From NCBI GenBank assembly GCA_024704765.1, contig JAKMXF010000122.1:643068-707067 (forward strand): DNA of 64,000 bases, written 5' to 3'. The first letter of the stretch is position 1. Each line of letters starts with the position of its first letter. This stretch comes from Oopsacas minuta. Its lineage: Eukaryota > Porifera > Hexactinellida > Lyssacinosida > Leucopsacidae. A program made the position numbers and the translations under genes. Below the pieces are notes generated by a model. It made no database searches. It saw nothing but the letters and a program-made list of their open reading frames with translations, and was not told the DNA's origin. This document shows, one piece after another, positions 1 through 13,600 of the stretch.

Positions 1-1679
1 ATTAATAGCAATTATTGTATTTTGAAACAAAACCACAGTTTGGTGACAATCTTTGATAATTAATTTAAAAACAGTATCTTAGTGTCCAAAACAGGAAAAA
101 TACCAGCGGAATGCCGTTATTGTTCCCTGCTTTTGAAAATTAAATCTATAAATTATCCCAGTTTCAGGAACAAATATCTAGGAAATTCAAGAAAAAGTAT
201 CATTTAGCAGGTTTTAGGTAGAAATCGGGAGGGCTGATATATCTTTAATTCTTTGGAAAAACAAAATAGAAAAGTCGTCTCTACATTATCTATTAAGCGA
301 ATACTGCCGAGAAAATGTGTGATTTTATGACTTCAAAAAGGTGCTAAATCTCGTTCTAGATACGAGAATTGGTTAAAACGAAGTGATGAAATTTAGTATT
401 TCTTTTCTTCACGAAAGTAAAACTTCAGCTATGATCGGCTAAAGCTTCAACAAACGTAATACATTTCCATAGCAAACATTCCATCATACCAACCATCGTT
501 TTCAAATTTATTGCTCCACTTTGTATTAAATACAACTGTCTAGCATTCAAGACACTGATTTGTTTGTAGATAGGGTTTCACACTGTAATTTTCATTGGGG
601 GAATTAATTCTATTGAGGTAAAGTACTATTGTGTGAAAGACTGTTTCATTGTCATTCTTCTATTTCCAAATAGTGCTAATTCAAAATATATTTGCTCTGG
701 ATTCATGGCCTACTATATACATGGCTAGCTAAGTAAGGAATTGCCAAAAGAATTTCCAGGCCATTGATTATATTCTCTGAGATGATGAAGAATTGCAGTT
801 ATCAATACAAATTCAAACATATATAGGTTTCCACATATGGTGGAGACATCTAGAATACTTTTGAACTTGCTTTCCAAATTAATGTAACCACAATGACGCA
901 ATCAAAGTTCACCTTCAATAATGGAAAGTATTTTAGAAATAAGTACAAATATTATCGAAACAACCACAAATCTCATGAAAAGAATCATGATTCGTATTAA
1001 CTTAGCACAAAAACACAATAGAAAGACTAATAAATAAACTTATAAAAATGGTTAACCATTATGACTTATTTTGTGTTCGCATACATTTTGATGGAATTTC
1101 TTCGATATTCTAGAATTGACTTTTAATGTTGATTTTCGACAAATATCACAAAAAAGATTATTTAATGAGTGTTTATGAAAAATGAAGATCATCTTTTTGT
1201 TACTTGAACTATCATTTAACAAGTAGAAGGTATTTTGATAAAAATGATTAGTTAAAGTTTTGAGTGTTTCTGAAAAAATTGATAAAAATGAACAAATACG
1301 GGCATGAATTTTGATTGCGTCATTGTGGTTACATTAACTTGGAAAGCAGGTTCAAAAGTATTCCAGAAGTCTCCGCCGTTTGTGCAATCCTATTTACAGT
1401 TAAATTTGTAATGATAACTGCAATCCTTCATGATCAAACAGAATATAATCAATGACCTGGAAATAATTTTGGCAATTCTTTGCTTAGCTAGCCGTGAATA
1501 TAGTAGGGCATGGTACAAACTTTGAGAATTTTTGGCTCGTATAGTGCATTTCGTCGTATTATAGAAGTCTTCAGGATTTTACAGGTGTCGGTTTATGCGG
1601 GTCCCATTGTAGATACAAATACCATAAATATTTAACACAGGTAGTAAAATATAGAAGTATATCAACAAAAGGAACTCAC
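1..1679. other. Intron of cadherin A (left part, incomplete)
   Basis: This lies downstream of the last visible exon of gene A, after its GTGAGT donor. It holds one long-inverted-repeat element (704-1512). I see no further cadherin exon, transmembrane-coding stretch or other gene in 1-703 or 1513-1679. Confidence 0.6.
704..1512 (+). mobile_element. Long-TIR foldback element, family R, copy 1
   Basis: This non-coding element starts CATGGCCTACTATATAC and ends with the inverted copy (GTATATAGTAGG-type). Its inverted terminal repeats are about 210-225 bp. The arms carry the shared landmarks 'GGTGGAGACATCTAGAATAC' and 'CCACAATGACGCAATCAAAG'; the centre is unpaired. It is closely related to copies at 8469, 20310, 24199, 36777, 38192, 44251 and 52275. 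No clear target duplication remains here. Confidence 0.85.
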
Positions 1680-1865
1680 TTGTTGAAAAATCTTCATCAA
1701 CAGTAACATTATAACTTGGAAACTCAAATCTAGGCACATTGTCGTTCAAATCATTAATAGAAATCGTAATGGTTGCGGAATCTGACATCACAGGAGAACC
1801 TTGATCTCTAGCTTCAATGGTAAGTGTGATTTCCGCAAAATTCTCCCGATTGGGCAAGGAAGCGC
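1680..1865 (-). CDS. Cadherin A exon 10
   Basis: The acceptor TTTCTATAG precedes the exon and the donor GTGAGT follows it (phase 1 at both ends). It encodes the end of one EC repeat, the linker DLNDNVP and the start of the next EC (FEFPSYNVTVDED). The first two bases complete the Gly codon begun in exon 9. Confidence 0.9.
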
Positions 1866-4591
1866 CTATAGAAACGGAATTTAAGGAATAAAATAATCAA
1901 TTCAGTATTATTACTATGACTCTCTTAGTCGAGGAATAATCAAGGAAGAAATAATATTTAGCCCTAAAGATCATTATACAGAATAAGTAATTACTCTAAA
2001 GTCAACTAGGTGATCACAATATCAGGAAATAATTCATGCCAGGTTGAATCCTGTCGCTAACAATTGTCCCGTGTATAAATAATAAGGCAGATATTATAAC
2101 TTTTCAATTGAGTTACTGGATAGATGCGAAATAAAACTTTATAGAATTGTTTAAGTGGCATTATTCATTGGAGGCACTATGAAATGAAGATAATGAAACA
2201 GAGCCTACTCCAATATCAGGCCTGGAAACTTCTTGTGAATTTTGGAACAGGGATGCAGCCGGAGATGAAGGTATTTTACGTCTAGATTCAATATTGCAAA
2301 AACGGTGCATTTTTGCCAGAATAAATGTATTGCATATATGTAGAAGAATTATTTTTCAACCTATACTCTGAAACGCCAGAATCTGTATATGTGTATATGT
2401 CACGGTCCAAATTGAGTACTTGGCGCCGCCAAATTAAGTAGGGTTAACTAAAGTGGAAATATATTTGTGTAATTACTATTCAACATACATACCAAAGTTA
2501 GCTAGATGCTACTGGGCTGTTAGGCCTATAATAACAGTTGTGCTATCACGCGACAGTTACTGCGCTATTTCTAACTAGTTACTATAAATATGTTGTTGTG
2601 TTTGCGTTTGTTTCATCTGGACCAAATCAATATACTCTTCCTTTTGTCAAATACTAAAGATATTTTCGAAGTAGAGCTTTAGTAGCTCAATCAATTTACA
2701 TTTGGTGGGAGAGAGGACAGAGATGAGATTATAGAGAGCTACAGAGAGGAAACAATGTCTAAATATAGTTAAGAAACTTGCATTTGTTGTACAAAATAGC
2801 ATATTTCGCGACCACATGATGATTAATCACATAATTGACCAGATATGTGTGTATATACTTTGAAATTACAGTAGAACTCGGATAAGACGTACTCGGCTTA
2901 AGACGTACTATTTCTTGCATCCCAAAATATCAGTCATCATTATTTGTAATGCAAACATATTCGGATCAGACGTACACTCGGTTAAGACGTACTAATTTCT
3001 GTTTCCCGAGGGGGTACGTCTTATCCGAGTTCTACTGTATGTAGATAATACATTCATAAGGCCTATCACACGTATTTTCAGTTTATCACCTTTACAAATT
3101 TCTAATCTTCAAAAACTGGACTCTTCTTTTTAACCATGATTCGGCAGCATGTAGAGCCGTATTATAGGAGGTCATGAGTACAATTATATATTTTTCCAAC
3201 CCATTTGAAAATAGATAAATGTACTTCAAAATTTAATTTAAAATAAGAATTAAAATTGACCAATCACATAGGTAGCGAATGTGAGCCAGACATCCTTTAC
3301 AGATAAGTATATGGATCATTTAGAATCTGGTCAGATATATAGCTTTTTCAAAATTCATAAAGCATATTGTCCAAGCGACAACCCTCCAGGGGATTGAGAG
3401 CCAAGCTAGCAAAATAATCATTTTTTGTGTTTTTAGTTTACTTTTATAAGATTTTTGATAAGGGCAGTTTAGACTAAGGCAAGAAATAAACGATTTTCAT
3501 TTCTTTTACTATTTTCCTAGATTTTGTGGGTATCAATTCACAGTGGTTTGAATGCAAAGAACAGACAAAAAATATATTTCATTTTTAATGGTTTAAACTC
3601 GTTCTTGGTTGTTTGAATAGTGTGAATTTCAAATTTCAATTCGATCAAATACACATAGGTCTTACAATTTGAATTTAAAGAATCAATCAAAAATAGTTCT
3701 ATTTGCGGTTTCAGTGATGCTAATATTAGCACCAATTTAAGTTTACTTGAGAGCGTGACAGAATTCTCCGAATCAAATTTATTTTATTTCCTCAACACAA
3801 TTCAGTTATGCTAAATCTGATTTCTCATTTTCGTCAGTGTCTCTTTACTACATTTTGATTCAAAGTTGATTTGATTAATGATACTTTAGAGGTACAATAT
3901 TTTTTAAAAGAGAACTTCCAAATGGCCACAAATAAAAACACCACAAAACACCACTTAGAAATTAATTCCAAAATGACATTATAATATCCAGAAAGACAAA
4001 TTAAAATGATACGCCCGAAACAGTGTGCAACATGAAAACTTTCAGCGAATTCCATTGTCACCTTTTTGTTGCTATGCAATTTACTTAATGGTTAATTATA
4101 ACAAAGTATTTCAATATGCTAAATTTATCTACTCGATTGCTGCATTCCAATTACCACGAAATACAATATATAAATATAAGATTAATATGACATTAACAAA
4201 TTGAATTTGCTAATAATCACCCATTTCTACGCTTTTTTCAATGGCTCAAGAACTAACTTTCCCTAACTCTCATCTTGAATTTGCGAAGATTTTGAAGACA
4301 ACAACAACTGTATCTCGACGACACTCAGTTTCTTTGAGCAGAACTTTCAAATGGATTTCGAAGAAAGGAAACAATTGGAAGCAACGCTCCTCCGAGTAAG
4401 AAGCAGGATCAGGAAGGCAAAGAAATCGCTAGATTGCTTAGAGGGAGATTGGTGACATTGTGGTATATCCATGGAACTAGAGTTGAAGAGGAACCGTTTT
4501 TATGATACCGTTGAGCTGTCCTCAGATGATGAAGAAGTCATATCCACACTCTCTGCAAACCATAGGAAGAGTATTGACAATCTCACGATGC

Positions 4592-4635
<44 letters not shown>

Positions 4636-7600
4636 CGCTCACGACTCTCAAATGTCTTGGAATCTGTCAAAGCACTCTCAATCATTGAGAATACTTCAGA
4701 AATCAAGATAGCTGCACTTGCCTTTCAACTACTATCGAACCAAACAAAACAGCGAGAAATAGCTAAAGTTTCAAAATCTGTAGTCTATGACAAGTTTTCG
4801 GGTCAATTCGGTAAATTGTTGAAGAAAGAGCTCGATGTTACCAAGACAGTGTTCCTTGTAGATCTCCTAGAAATTGGCAGTAGGAAATACACACAACTCC
4901 GACATCACTTGCTATCTAGCGATAGAAGTTTCCCGACAAACTATAGGGTAGTAGAAGAAAGAAACAGCATAATTTTACAGTCGGATATCCAGATATATCC
5001 CAATCCTGAAACTCCACTTGGTGTATATATGCCATATGCCCATCACGTCCGCCATACTTTTTGCAGGCTTATGTCCACGCTACCGCCACCTCCAGCTCAA
5101 GATTTTCCCCTACAATTCCAGATAGCAGACGGACTAGATGGCTCTGGAAGTCACACTGTATATAATCAATCAAACACGAATACAGATACTAAGTCGTTTA
5201 TCTTATTCTGCTTCAGGGCTGTAAAGATAATAAGCAATAGCGGCCGCGAACTCTGGAAATATAATACTCCTAATTCTCCTTTTGCTCAACGTCTGATTTT
5301 CCTTCTCGCTGCGAAAGAAAACGAAGCTAATATCAAGCGATTTATGGACGATCTAATCAATACTGATACTGATGTGATGAGAAGTGAAGGATTTACTCTT
5401 GGCCTTGATCAGCAAGTAGAGTCGACATTGTTCGATCAATGCTTGATGGGAAAATGGCAGGAATTCTACCTGGGGCAGGTGGGGCAAGTTGTGAATTATG
5501 CACAGCAACACATAAGGAACTCAGTGATCGTGAGTTGATAGTACAGGGATTTCCTATCAACAGGCACATTACTGATGCAATTCAACTTTTCGGCGAAAGA
5601 GAAGACAGCCATTCGTTTTTCTCACTTCCTTCAAACCAACGTTGTAACATAACGCACGAACCAACCTCAACAATAAACATCCTTCCAGCATCTCCGTTAC
5701 ACTCGTACACTGGCATTTTCAGGTGGCTCAATCTACTAATTTATCATTTGAAATGTGGAAAACGTACATGGTCACCGACATCTTTGGCGATAAAAAATTC
5801 TATGATATTTGTCAGAAATCTGATTGAAGAGAAGACAGGAATGAGGATAGATCAGCCAAATGGAAGTGGAGGTACTAGCTCTACTGGTAGTGTAGCTCGT
5901 CGAGCATTTTCCTGTGATTCGAAATACATTGAGTGTGTATTGTCAGTTGTTGAAACAGAACACAAAGAAACACTTTCAAAACTACATACACACTTGTCAG
6001 CTATTCTTCGAATAATCAATTCAGACAGGATCATTAACACCGAGGTCTTTGGTGATCTATGCACTGATACATATCTCTTGATCGTTGATTCATTACCTTG
6101 GGTGAGCATTACCCCAACATTACACAGGGTATTAGCTCACTCAGAAGAAATTTTGAAAGAGTTCAACCTTGGGCGAGGTCTGAAAAGTTTCTCTGAAGAG
6201 GGATCCGAGGTATGCAACAAGTTACTAAGATAGTATAAGGAGAATCTTGCAAGGAAGTCTTCATTTGAAAATAATGCAATGGACATTTTCGTGAGACCGG
6301 CCTCTGAAAGTGACCCTGTATTGATTCAATTTCGTTCAAGTTTAGTTTGTGAAAGGTGTGGGGAACACGGCAACACAAAAAGAGCAAAGTGTTGTAGGGA
6401 TAATACCGAAAGTAGATTACTGGATTCTTCCATAGACGAAATTGTTGATTCACTTATAATTAATTCATAGATTTATTAAAATGTTAAATCTATATCACTC
6501 CTATCCTAATACTATACAGGGTAATAGTATATATACTGAGTAGGAGATTTTTCTTATGAAGTGGAAATTTCTATGAGTTATATTAAATAATTCTTTAAAT
6601 GTGACGTCATCATAATATGCGATGACGTCATATCCAGAAATCTAGAAGCCATAGAATAAATTTGATTACTTCATTCGATTCCTCGGAAACGATAACCTAT
6701 TCGTAAATAATGCATTACATATGGCTATCTAGTACTATAATACCTATTCTTTACTAACTCCCATTGTAAACCACTGTGGCAATTAATGTACACAAAAAGA
6801 TAAATTGAAGTCAAATTTAATAGACTTGTAGTCATCTATGGTTGAGTACAATGAATAGGCTTTAGTTTCTTGGGCTGTGACCTTGAGTGAATACTCACCA
6901 AATCTTTAATGAGTCCGTCAATAGAGGATTTGGTTTTTCACCGTTGAACTAAATTAATTACTTCATTTTGAAATATATGCAAAATATGTGAAATTATAAT
7001 GAAAACATATTATATAAAAGTACTATAATAATGTATATCTGAAAATTGGTATTAAATAACACCTGGCTGCACAGCTAAGAATAGCGTTAACCCTGAAATA
7101 AATCTCAGATCCAGGAGCCCCAAATTATTCAAGGGTAGTGTAATGCGGTATCTACGATGGGGATCGGGGAGGGCTAAGCAACCCTAAAAACAACAAAGAA
7201 ATAACCCTAAGCCGCACTACCAGTCTGCGGCTGGACATTTTAACACGAATAGGTATTTCCATTGTTTAGAATTTAGTTCGAGGGATATCAATTCCAAAGA
7301 GCTCCAATTGGAATCTCGGAGCCTCAACTACTTTTGCTTTCCCGCCAAAGAACTTTGGTTATGAAAATGAGGCAATATAAAAAAGGAACTCACCGGTTTG
7401 TATTATACCAGTCATTTCATCAATGACAAAGAAATCTGAAAGAACAGAAATTACAGGAAAAGAATCAACAATGAAATACTTGACAATATTATTGGGAGCA
7501 TCTCTATCCATGTCTTTTGCAACAAAAGTAAAGATAATAGGAGTAGCAGTGTTCTCATCAATGGATACTTCGACATGAGAAATCAGAAAAATAGGTGAAT

Positions 7601-10600
7601 TGTCATTAAAATCCAAGACATTAATAGAGACAAGCGCGATTTCACTCAAAGGAGGTAATCCGCTGTCAAATGCAACTATAGAAAAACGATAAACACTAAG
7701 AGATTCAGCATCCAAAGCTATCTGGATTGAGATTTCCCCGGTGGTGGAGTCTAGTTGAAAATAATCTTCATTGTCCCCAGTTTTTACATATGTTACAGGG
7801 CCAAATATAGATGTATCCACATCTGAGGCTGCCACAAAACCTAAAAGAGACAGAGAATACAAAATTAACGAATAAAGTCAATGGATAAAGTCAAATAGAG
7901 GGAAGGTTCAGGGTCAGGGCGTATAATCACAATAAGGGCCTACTTAATATACAGATGTGTATGTCCCCGCCGAGAAGGCTTGAAGAAAGAAGGCCAACTG
8001 GAAAATCTTGATAGAGCTTAGCCATGACTTAGCTAATGGTACCTTGGACATTTGCATACTAATGATAAATCACCAAATAATTCAATGCAGCTTAATAATT
8101 TTAAATAGATATGTAGAAAAATAATAGAAGTATTCTAAAAGACTAAGTTATATTACTTCTATTTTAGGCTGCCATGAAAACAAAAGATTTTTTATATATT
8201 TCACCCACTCATAATGTTTACAATATATTCTTTTTCATTCATATTATACTGTTGTGGGTGGGATAAAATTTCTAATCAATTAAATCCCTACTACTGATAT
8301 AACGACTCTCTATACAAATTTTGTGAATTGAACCTCTGGAAGTCAGTTATTTGGTCTAAAAGACAGTTTTCCATAATCGCCAAAAATTTCAAATAATGTT
8401 CCATAATGATAAACTCATCCAAGAATTCATCATATATCCGAATAGGAGTAATTCCTTGTCAAACCATCCATGGCCTACTATATACACGGCCAGCTAAGCA
8501 AGAATTGCCAAAATAATTTCCAGGCCATTGAATTTATTCTCTTTGATCATCAAGAACTGCAGTTATCATTACAAATTCAACTAGAATTAGGATTCCACAT
8601 ATGGTGGAGACATCTAGAATACCTTTGAACCTGATTTCCAAGTTATTTTAACCACAATGACGCAATCAAAGTTCACCTTCAATAATGGCAATTATTTTAT
8701 TAATAAATACCAAAATTATCGAAAAGCCCACAAATCCCATGAAATAAGTCATGATTCGTATTCATTTAGCACAAAACACAACAGAAAGACTGTATTAAAT
8801 AAACTTATAAAAATGGTTAACAATTATGACATATTTTGTGTTCGCGTACATTTTTGATGGAATTTCTTCGATTTTCTAAGAGTGACTTTTCATGTTGTTT
8901 TTACGGCGAATATCATTAAAATAATTATTTATCGTGTGATCATGAAAATGAAGATCATCTTTTGGTTAAAGATGATCTTCATTTTCATTAAAACTAACAT
9001 TTAACAAATAGATGATATTTGATAAAATGGATTAGTTCAAGTTTTGAGAATTTCTGACAAATTGATAATAATAGAAAGATTACCACATATGGGCATGAAC
9101 TTTGATTGCGTCATTGTGGTTAAAGTAACTTTGAAAGCAGGTTCAAAAATATTCTAGATGTCTCCACTGTATGTGGAATCCAATTTACACTTGAATTTGT
9201 AATGATAACTGCAATCCTTCATGATCAAAAATAATAAAATCAATGGCCTGGATATTATTCTGACAATTGTTTGCTTAGCTAGCCGTTTATATAGAGGCCA
9301 TGAACCATCTAATGATTTCACCAACCCTCTTCGATTGGTTTGGAACTATGCACACTGTAAGTCTGTTACTATTCCATTGTATCCTGAAAGTTATAACACA
9401 GTACATTTGCTCACGACCAATTCATCCTGCACACATATAGCATATACCTGAGTTTCCATATCCTGATAATACAGCTTAATATAATATCTCTGAAGATTAT
9501 GACGCAATTTTAAAAATGACAATATATGGAATTATTGATGACTACGAAAGTTGCATTGGAGATATCCTATGAAAATGTACTATCAGTGTAGGGAAGTTGG
9601 GTATATACGTAGTATATGTGTGCAAAATGATTAGGCCATACCGTTGAGGGTTGTCGAGTTATTGGTGAACATTGGCAAAATATGCATCCATGGTCATTAC
9701 TGCAACTCTGAAACGCGCTCTTTACAAGCTCCCAAATGGGCCATTTAGGTGAAAAAATAGAAATCTGGTGAAGTAATTTCGTCCTGAAAATATTTGTAGA
9801 TATGGATCGTGTTGATAGTTGATTACCGCTAATAGATTTAGTCTGCCAAAAGTGTACAATACTGATAATAGGAATTTAAGATTTCCTATGCACTTCATTG
9901 CAATATATCGCTGTGGCCGGTCCAAAGTTTCAATAGATTCCTTACCTTAGTATATAGAAGGCTACAGGGGGCGTAAACTTGGGGTATGCGGCGGGTGCCT
10001 AGCACCCTGGCATTTTCAACCGAACTAACCCCACAGACTCAATTTAGCAGGTAGCGAGCGAAAAATTTTTAAGACAAGTAAGGTTTCCTACTGTTAGCGT
10101 CTGTTGTCATTCCAAGAGCAAATCTTGCCTGGCGTTGCTCATTCCCCATTACGAATTTATCAACAAACTGTGATTGGTCAAGTGTATCGACGATGTTATT
10201 GTACAAAGAGAATATGCACAAATGGATCGTCGTCCCATATAGTGTTTCAGGCGCCGGAGCACAGAAAAACTTCTTTCGGCTCCACAAGAGGTAGATGGAA
10301 GAGTCAAATACATCATCATGATCTCACAGAATGAATAATTTATTCATAAAAATATATACTAGGGAAAGAACAAAGTGTCGTGGCACCCTGTGTATTTTGA
10401 CGAAGTTTACGCCGGTGGAAGGCTATGTATAAGCGAACATGTCAATAGGCTCCCATGTACAACTTCCCCTTCAATAGTAGTACATATTTCAAGACTAAAT
10501 CAGCTGTTACCGAATATTTAACAAAATACCACATATATACGTGTGAAAAAGTGTGGTAACCGAAAAAATAAAACCAGAAATCATCAAATTATGTCACTAT

Positions 10601-13600
10601 GTGCAATACACTTCCCATATACAACTTCTTCTTCAACATTAATACAGTTTATAACAAAATGCTGAATAGTTTTGAGATAACAAGGACCCATAATTGACAG
10701 TCCTTAGATTCCCCAGAATTAAGAAGTATATAATAATTATCAACAAAATTTGATAAATCCCTTTAGTAACAGGAGTGTTAAATCCTAAGCGTCTTAGTGC
10801 AGAAATATTAGAATATAATCTGAGGAATCACGATAATTAAGATTACGTCACCAAATCTGGGGGTGTCAATGTGACATCATTATATATAACTCAGAGGGAA
10901 GTTATGTAAACCTCCCAATTGTTCTCAACATTTGAGATATCCCTATAGCAAGAATTATGATAAGTTAGAACCATCTTTTGACATCTTTACGGCGTTATGC
11001 TACATTTCGTAAAAGTGAACATGTACAAGTTCAACCTAAGATTTTTCTTAGAAAATTGTGCCAATCAGTCTGAATGTGAATCAATAATACTCTTGATGTT
11101 TAATTCCTAATGAGCAACTTTAAAGTCGATTAAAAATTAAAACCAAAGACACAAAAACTTCGTCAGAGGGGCCGAATTTCAAAAATATCAGATTTAGAAT
11201 GTGAAATGATCCACCATCGTAAGAATATTGGTATCCATTTGACATGATCAAAGGTCCAGTCATATCCATCCCTACACGATACAATGGCCTAGCGATTACA
11301 GGTAAGTCATTAAGTGGCTCAATTTTGACATATTTGCGAATTGTATCAAGACATTTAGGCCAGGTGTAGCGTTCTTTGGTAATATTATAGGTGGAATTTA
11401 CACAGTGCTGATGACATAAATTATCATGCATCCCCTATAAATATCATCCAATTGACTTGTCTGGATGAGTAATAGTTTGGGGTCTTTCAAGTAGAGCTTA
11501 CCTCACATTACCATGTACTTGTTAGCCATTTTTATCTTTTACGGCAGAATACGTTTGGTTCTCTAACTATTGATATATCTCCCGATATCGAGACTTTTCC
11601 ATTTGTTGAATTCGAGAATTGGAGATTAAGAATATTAAGTTACAAAACAAATATGAATAGTATTTCTAGGTTATGAGGTAAACATGAAATCCTTGAATAC
11701 TTTTAACGCTTATCCCATTCCATTGCTTCTACGCTCCTTGGAGTGGAATTATTCTAACTAAAGTGAGTCTTAGCTTTGAGTAAGTTGAATGGACACTTCA
11801 ACTCATAGTATAGTAATGCATATAAATCGAAAATTGATATAAAATAGACAAACACATGATATTTACATACTCAAATTATATAAAACAACAATTTTATAGG
11901 AAGAACTAATCTTAATCATCTAGTTTAAAAGAAAATAACCAAAAACAAAGTAGGAAAGTTGAAGAAAAATGTTGAAGCTGATCAAGGTAAAATTCGACCG
12001 AAATATCTAAACAAGAACGAGTATATTAGTAAGCAAAATATGAACATGGACATTGGCATAGCTAGGGGGTACACGTGCCTCTCCAAGTCAGGATCTAGTA
12101 TGCTGTTGATTTCAGTAACATAATTGGGTAACTACTACCAGAAATGAAAAATAGATGGATGATCTATTAAGAAAAGGGTGCTAAGAATAAGGAAATATTG
12201 AGTAGTCCTCTAGTTATATTAAATATACAAACAGTGATCCATTAAGAAGCAATATTAATTATTAAACGAGCGAAATATCGTAGCAAGTGTTGGAGAACAG
12301 CGAAATGAACGCGATTGAGAAGCGAAGCGCTGTCCAAAGTTCAATCGATTCTAACTTTTGACAGTAGTGTCAAGAAGAGATTCTAAATTGTGACAGCAGC
12401 CTCAAAAAGAGATACTAACTCGTGACAATTGATATAATTCTAACTCATGTCAGTAGTTTCAAATTGATTCTAACTTTTGATGTAGAACTAAAAAACTATT
12501 CTGGCTTGTAACAAATCCGAAATTCTGACTAGTGCATGCGCCAGCGAATCAAGTACAATACCCTTCCACTCTATCCCTGGTCCAGAAATCATTGTAGTTT
12601 CTAGTCCGTATATTACATAGTTCATGATCATACAAATTTCAAAAGATATGTGATAAAACACATTTCTAGTCGGCATTCTTGTTTTTAAACCTTCTATGGG
12701 CATACACGCGTTTAATTAGGTCATGTCAAACTAGAAATATCAAAAGAGCTAAATTCCCTATCCAGGCATGATCAAATTCTTCAAAATTATATTATGCATG
12801 AGGAGAAAGGGTTAGTTCATCAATACCATCCCGGACATATCTAATTCCTACAATAAACTCATCATGACAGCCATAAAATAATAATAAAATATTTTAAAGT
12901 TACCAATTATTTTCCCAGTTTCAGTTTCATTGACACTAAAAGTATATCCGGTTGATGAAGAGAAAACTGGAGAATTATCATTAGTGTCTTCAGTAGTTAC
13001 GATGACTATCTCATATTGCGTATTGATCCCATCTGAAACTTGAATAGTGAGCGAAAATGACTTTTCAGATATATTTTCAAAGTCAAACATACGATTAGTT
13101 GAGATCTGAGCAGAAATAAAAGTATTTGTTGGAGTTCCCACGGTGTTAATGGAAAATGGGACAGTCTGGTCCTAAAATAAGGTGTTTATAATTGATAATA
13201 TCAACATACAAATTACTATATTTGTTACGTTTGAACTCTCACTAGTTAATAATTAATCTATGCCAAGCCCTGCTGAGCAACTAAATCCTTTGGGAAAGTC
13301 ACTTTTTGAAATTTGAATATAACATTATGTGTAGGCCAATTCTGTAGGAAAAGCTAATCTTATTATCACAAATTGTAGCATAAATTCAAAATGTTGCTGG
13401 AGAATAATTAGGAGATACGTTTGTTGTATAAGGAATCGGCCGAATTCAAACTTAGCATATTGATAGATGCATTTTTACCTGTCATGTCAAGTAAAAATTC
13501 ACGTCTCGATGCACAACTTTACATTACTCGAATTTTCGACACCGAGAGTAAACATGCAACGGCAAAATTTTATTCCCTTCATTACTAGCATGGACTAGTG

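Larger units (their letters stand above)
3539..6779 (+). mobile_element. Transib/RAG1-like DNA transposon
   Basis: The left end reads CACAGTGGTTTG (3539-3550). The right end is its inverse, reading CACAGTGGTTTAC on the minus strand (6778 back to 6766). The 11-bp match extends to a shared AATG after one offset base. The 5-mer CAATT flanks the left end directly (3534-3538) and occurs one base beyond the right heptamer (6780-6784). This fits the 5-bp duplication of Transib elements with a one-base shift. Between the ends lies a RAG1-like transposase on the plus strand. The 3.2 kb size fits Transib elements. No RAG2/Kelch-like reading frame is present. The element sits antisense inside an intron of cadherin A. 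Confidence 0.85.
1866..7393. other. Intron 9 of cadherin A
   Basis: This 5.5 kb intron contains a pogo-like short element (2869-3037) and a Transib/RAG1-like transposon (3539-6779). The stretches 1866-2868 and 3038-3538 show nothing I can assign. 6780-7393 is also featureless apart from a GC-richer patch near 7130-7220. Confidence 0.7.
7841..12903. other. Intron 8 of cadherin A
   Basis: This intron contains family-R copy 2 (8469-9302), a short hAT-type element (9965-10417) and a gypsy integrase remnant (about 11110-11440). A fragment resembling the 31243-31562 foldback end lies near 7955-8030. The rest (10418-11110, 11440-12903) shows no gene; 12300-12480 has short degenerate direct repeats built on 'TTCTAACTxxTGACAG'. 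Confidence 0.6.

Noticed and set aside
3539-4350. Possible RAG2-like partner gene inside the Transib-like element
   Set aside because: The 700 bp before the transposase and the 300 bp after it show no Kelch repeats or PHD-like cysteines; minus-strand ORFs at 3538-3735 and 3834-4079 are low-complexity and AT-driven.
4500-4711. Poly-Cys (minus) and poly-Asn (plus) ORFs
   Set aside because: Both arise from the CAA microsatellite in the transposase read in other frames.
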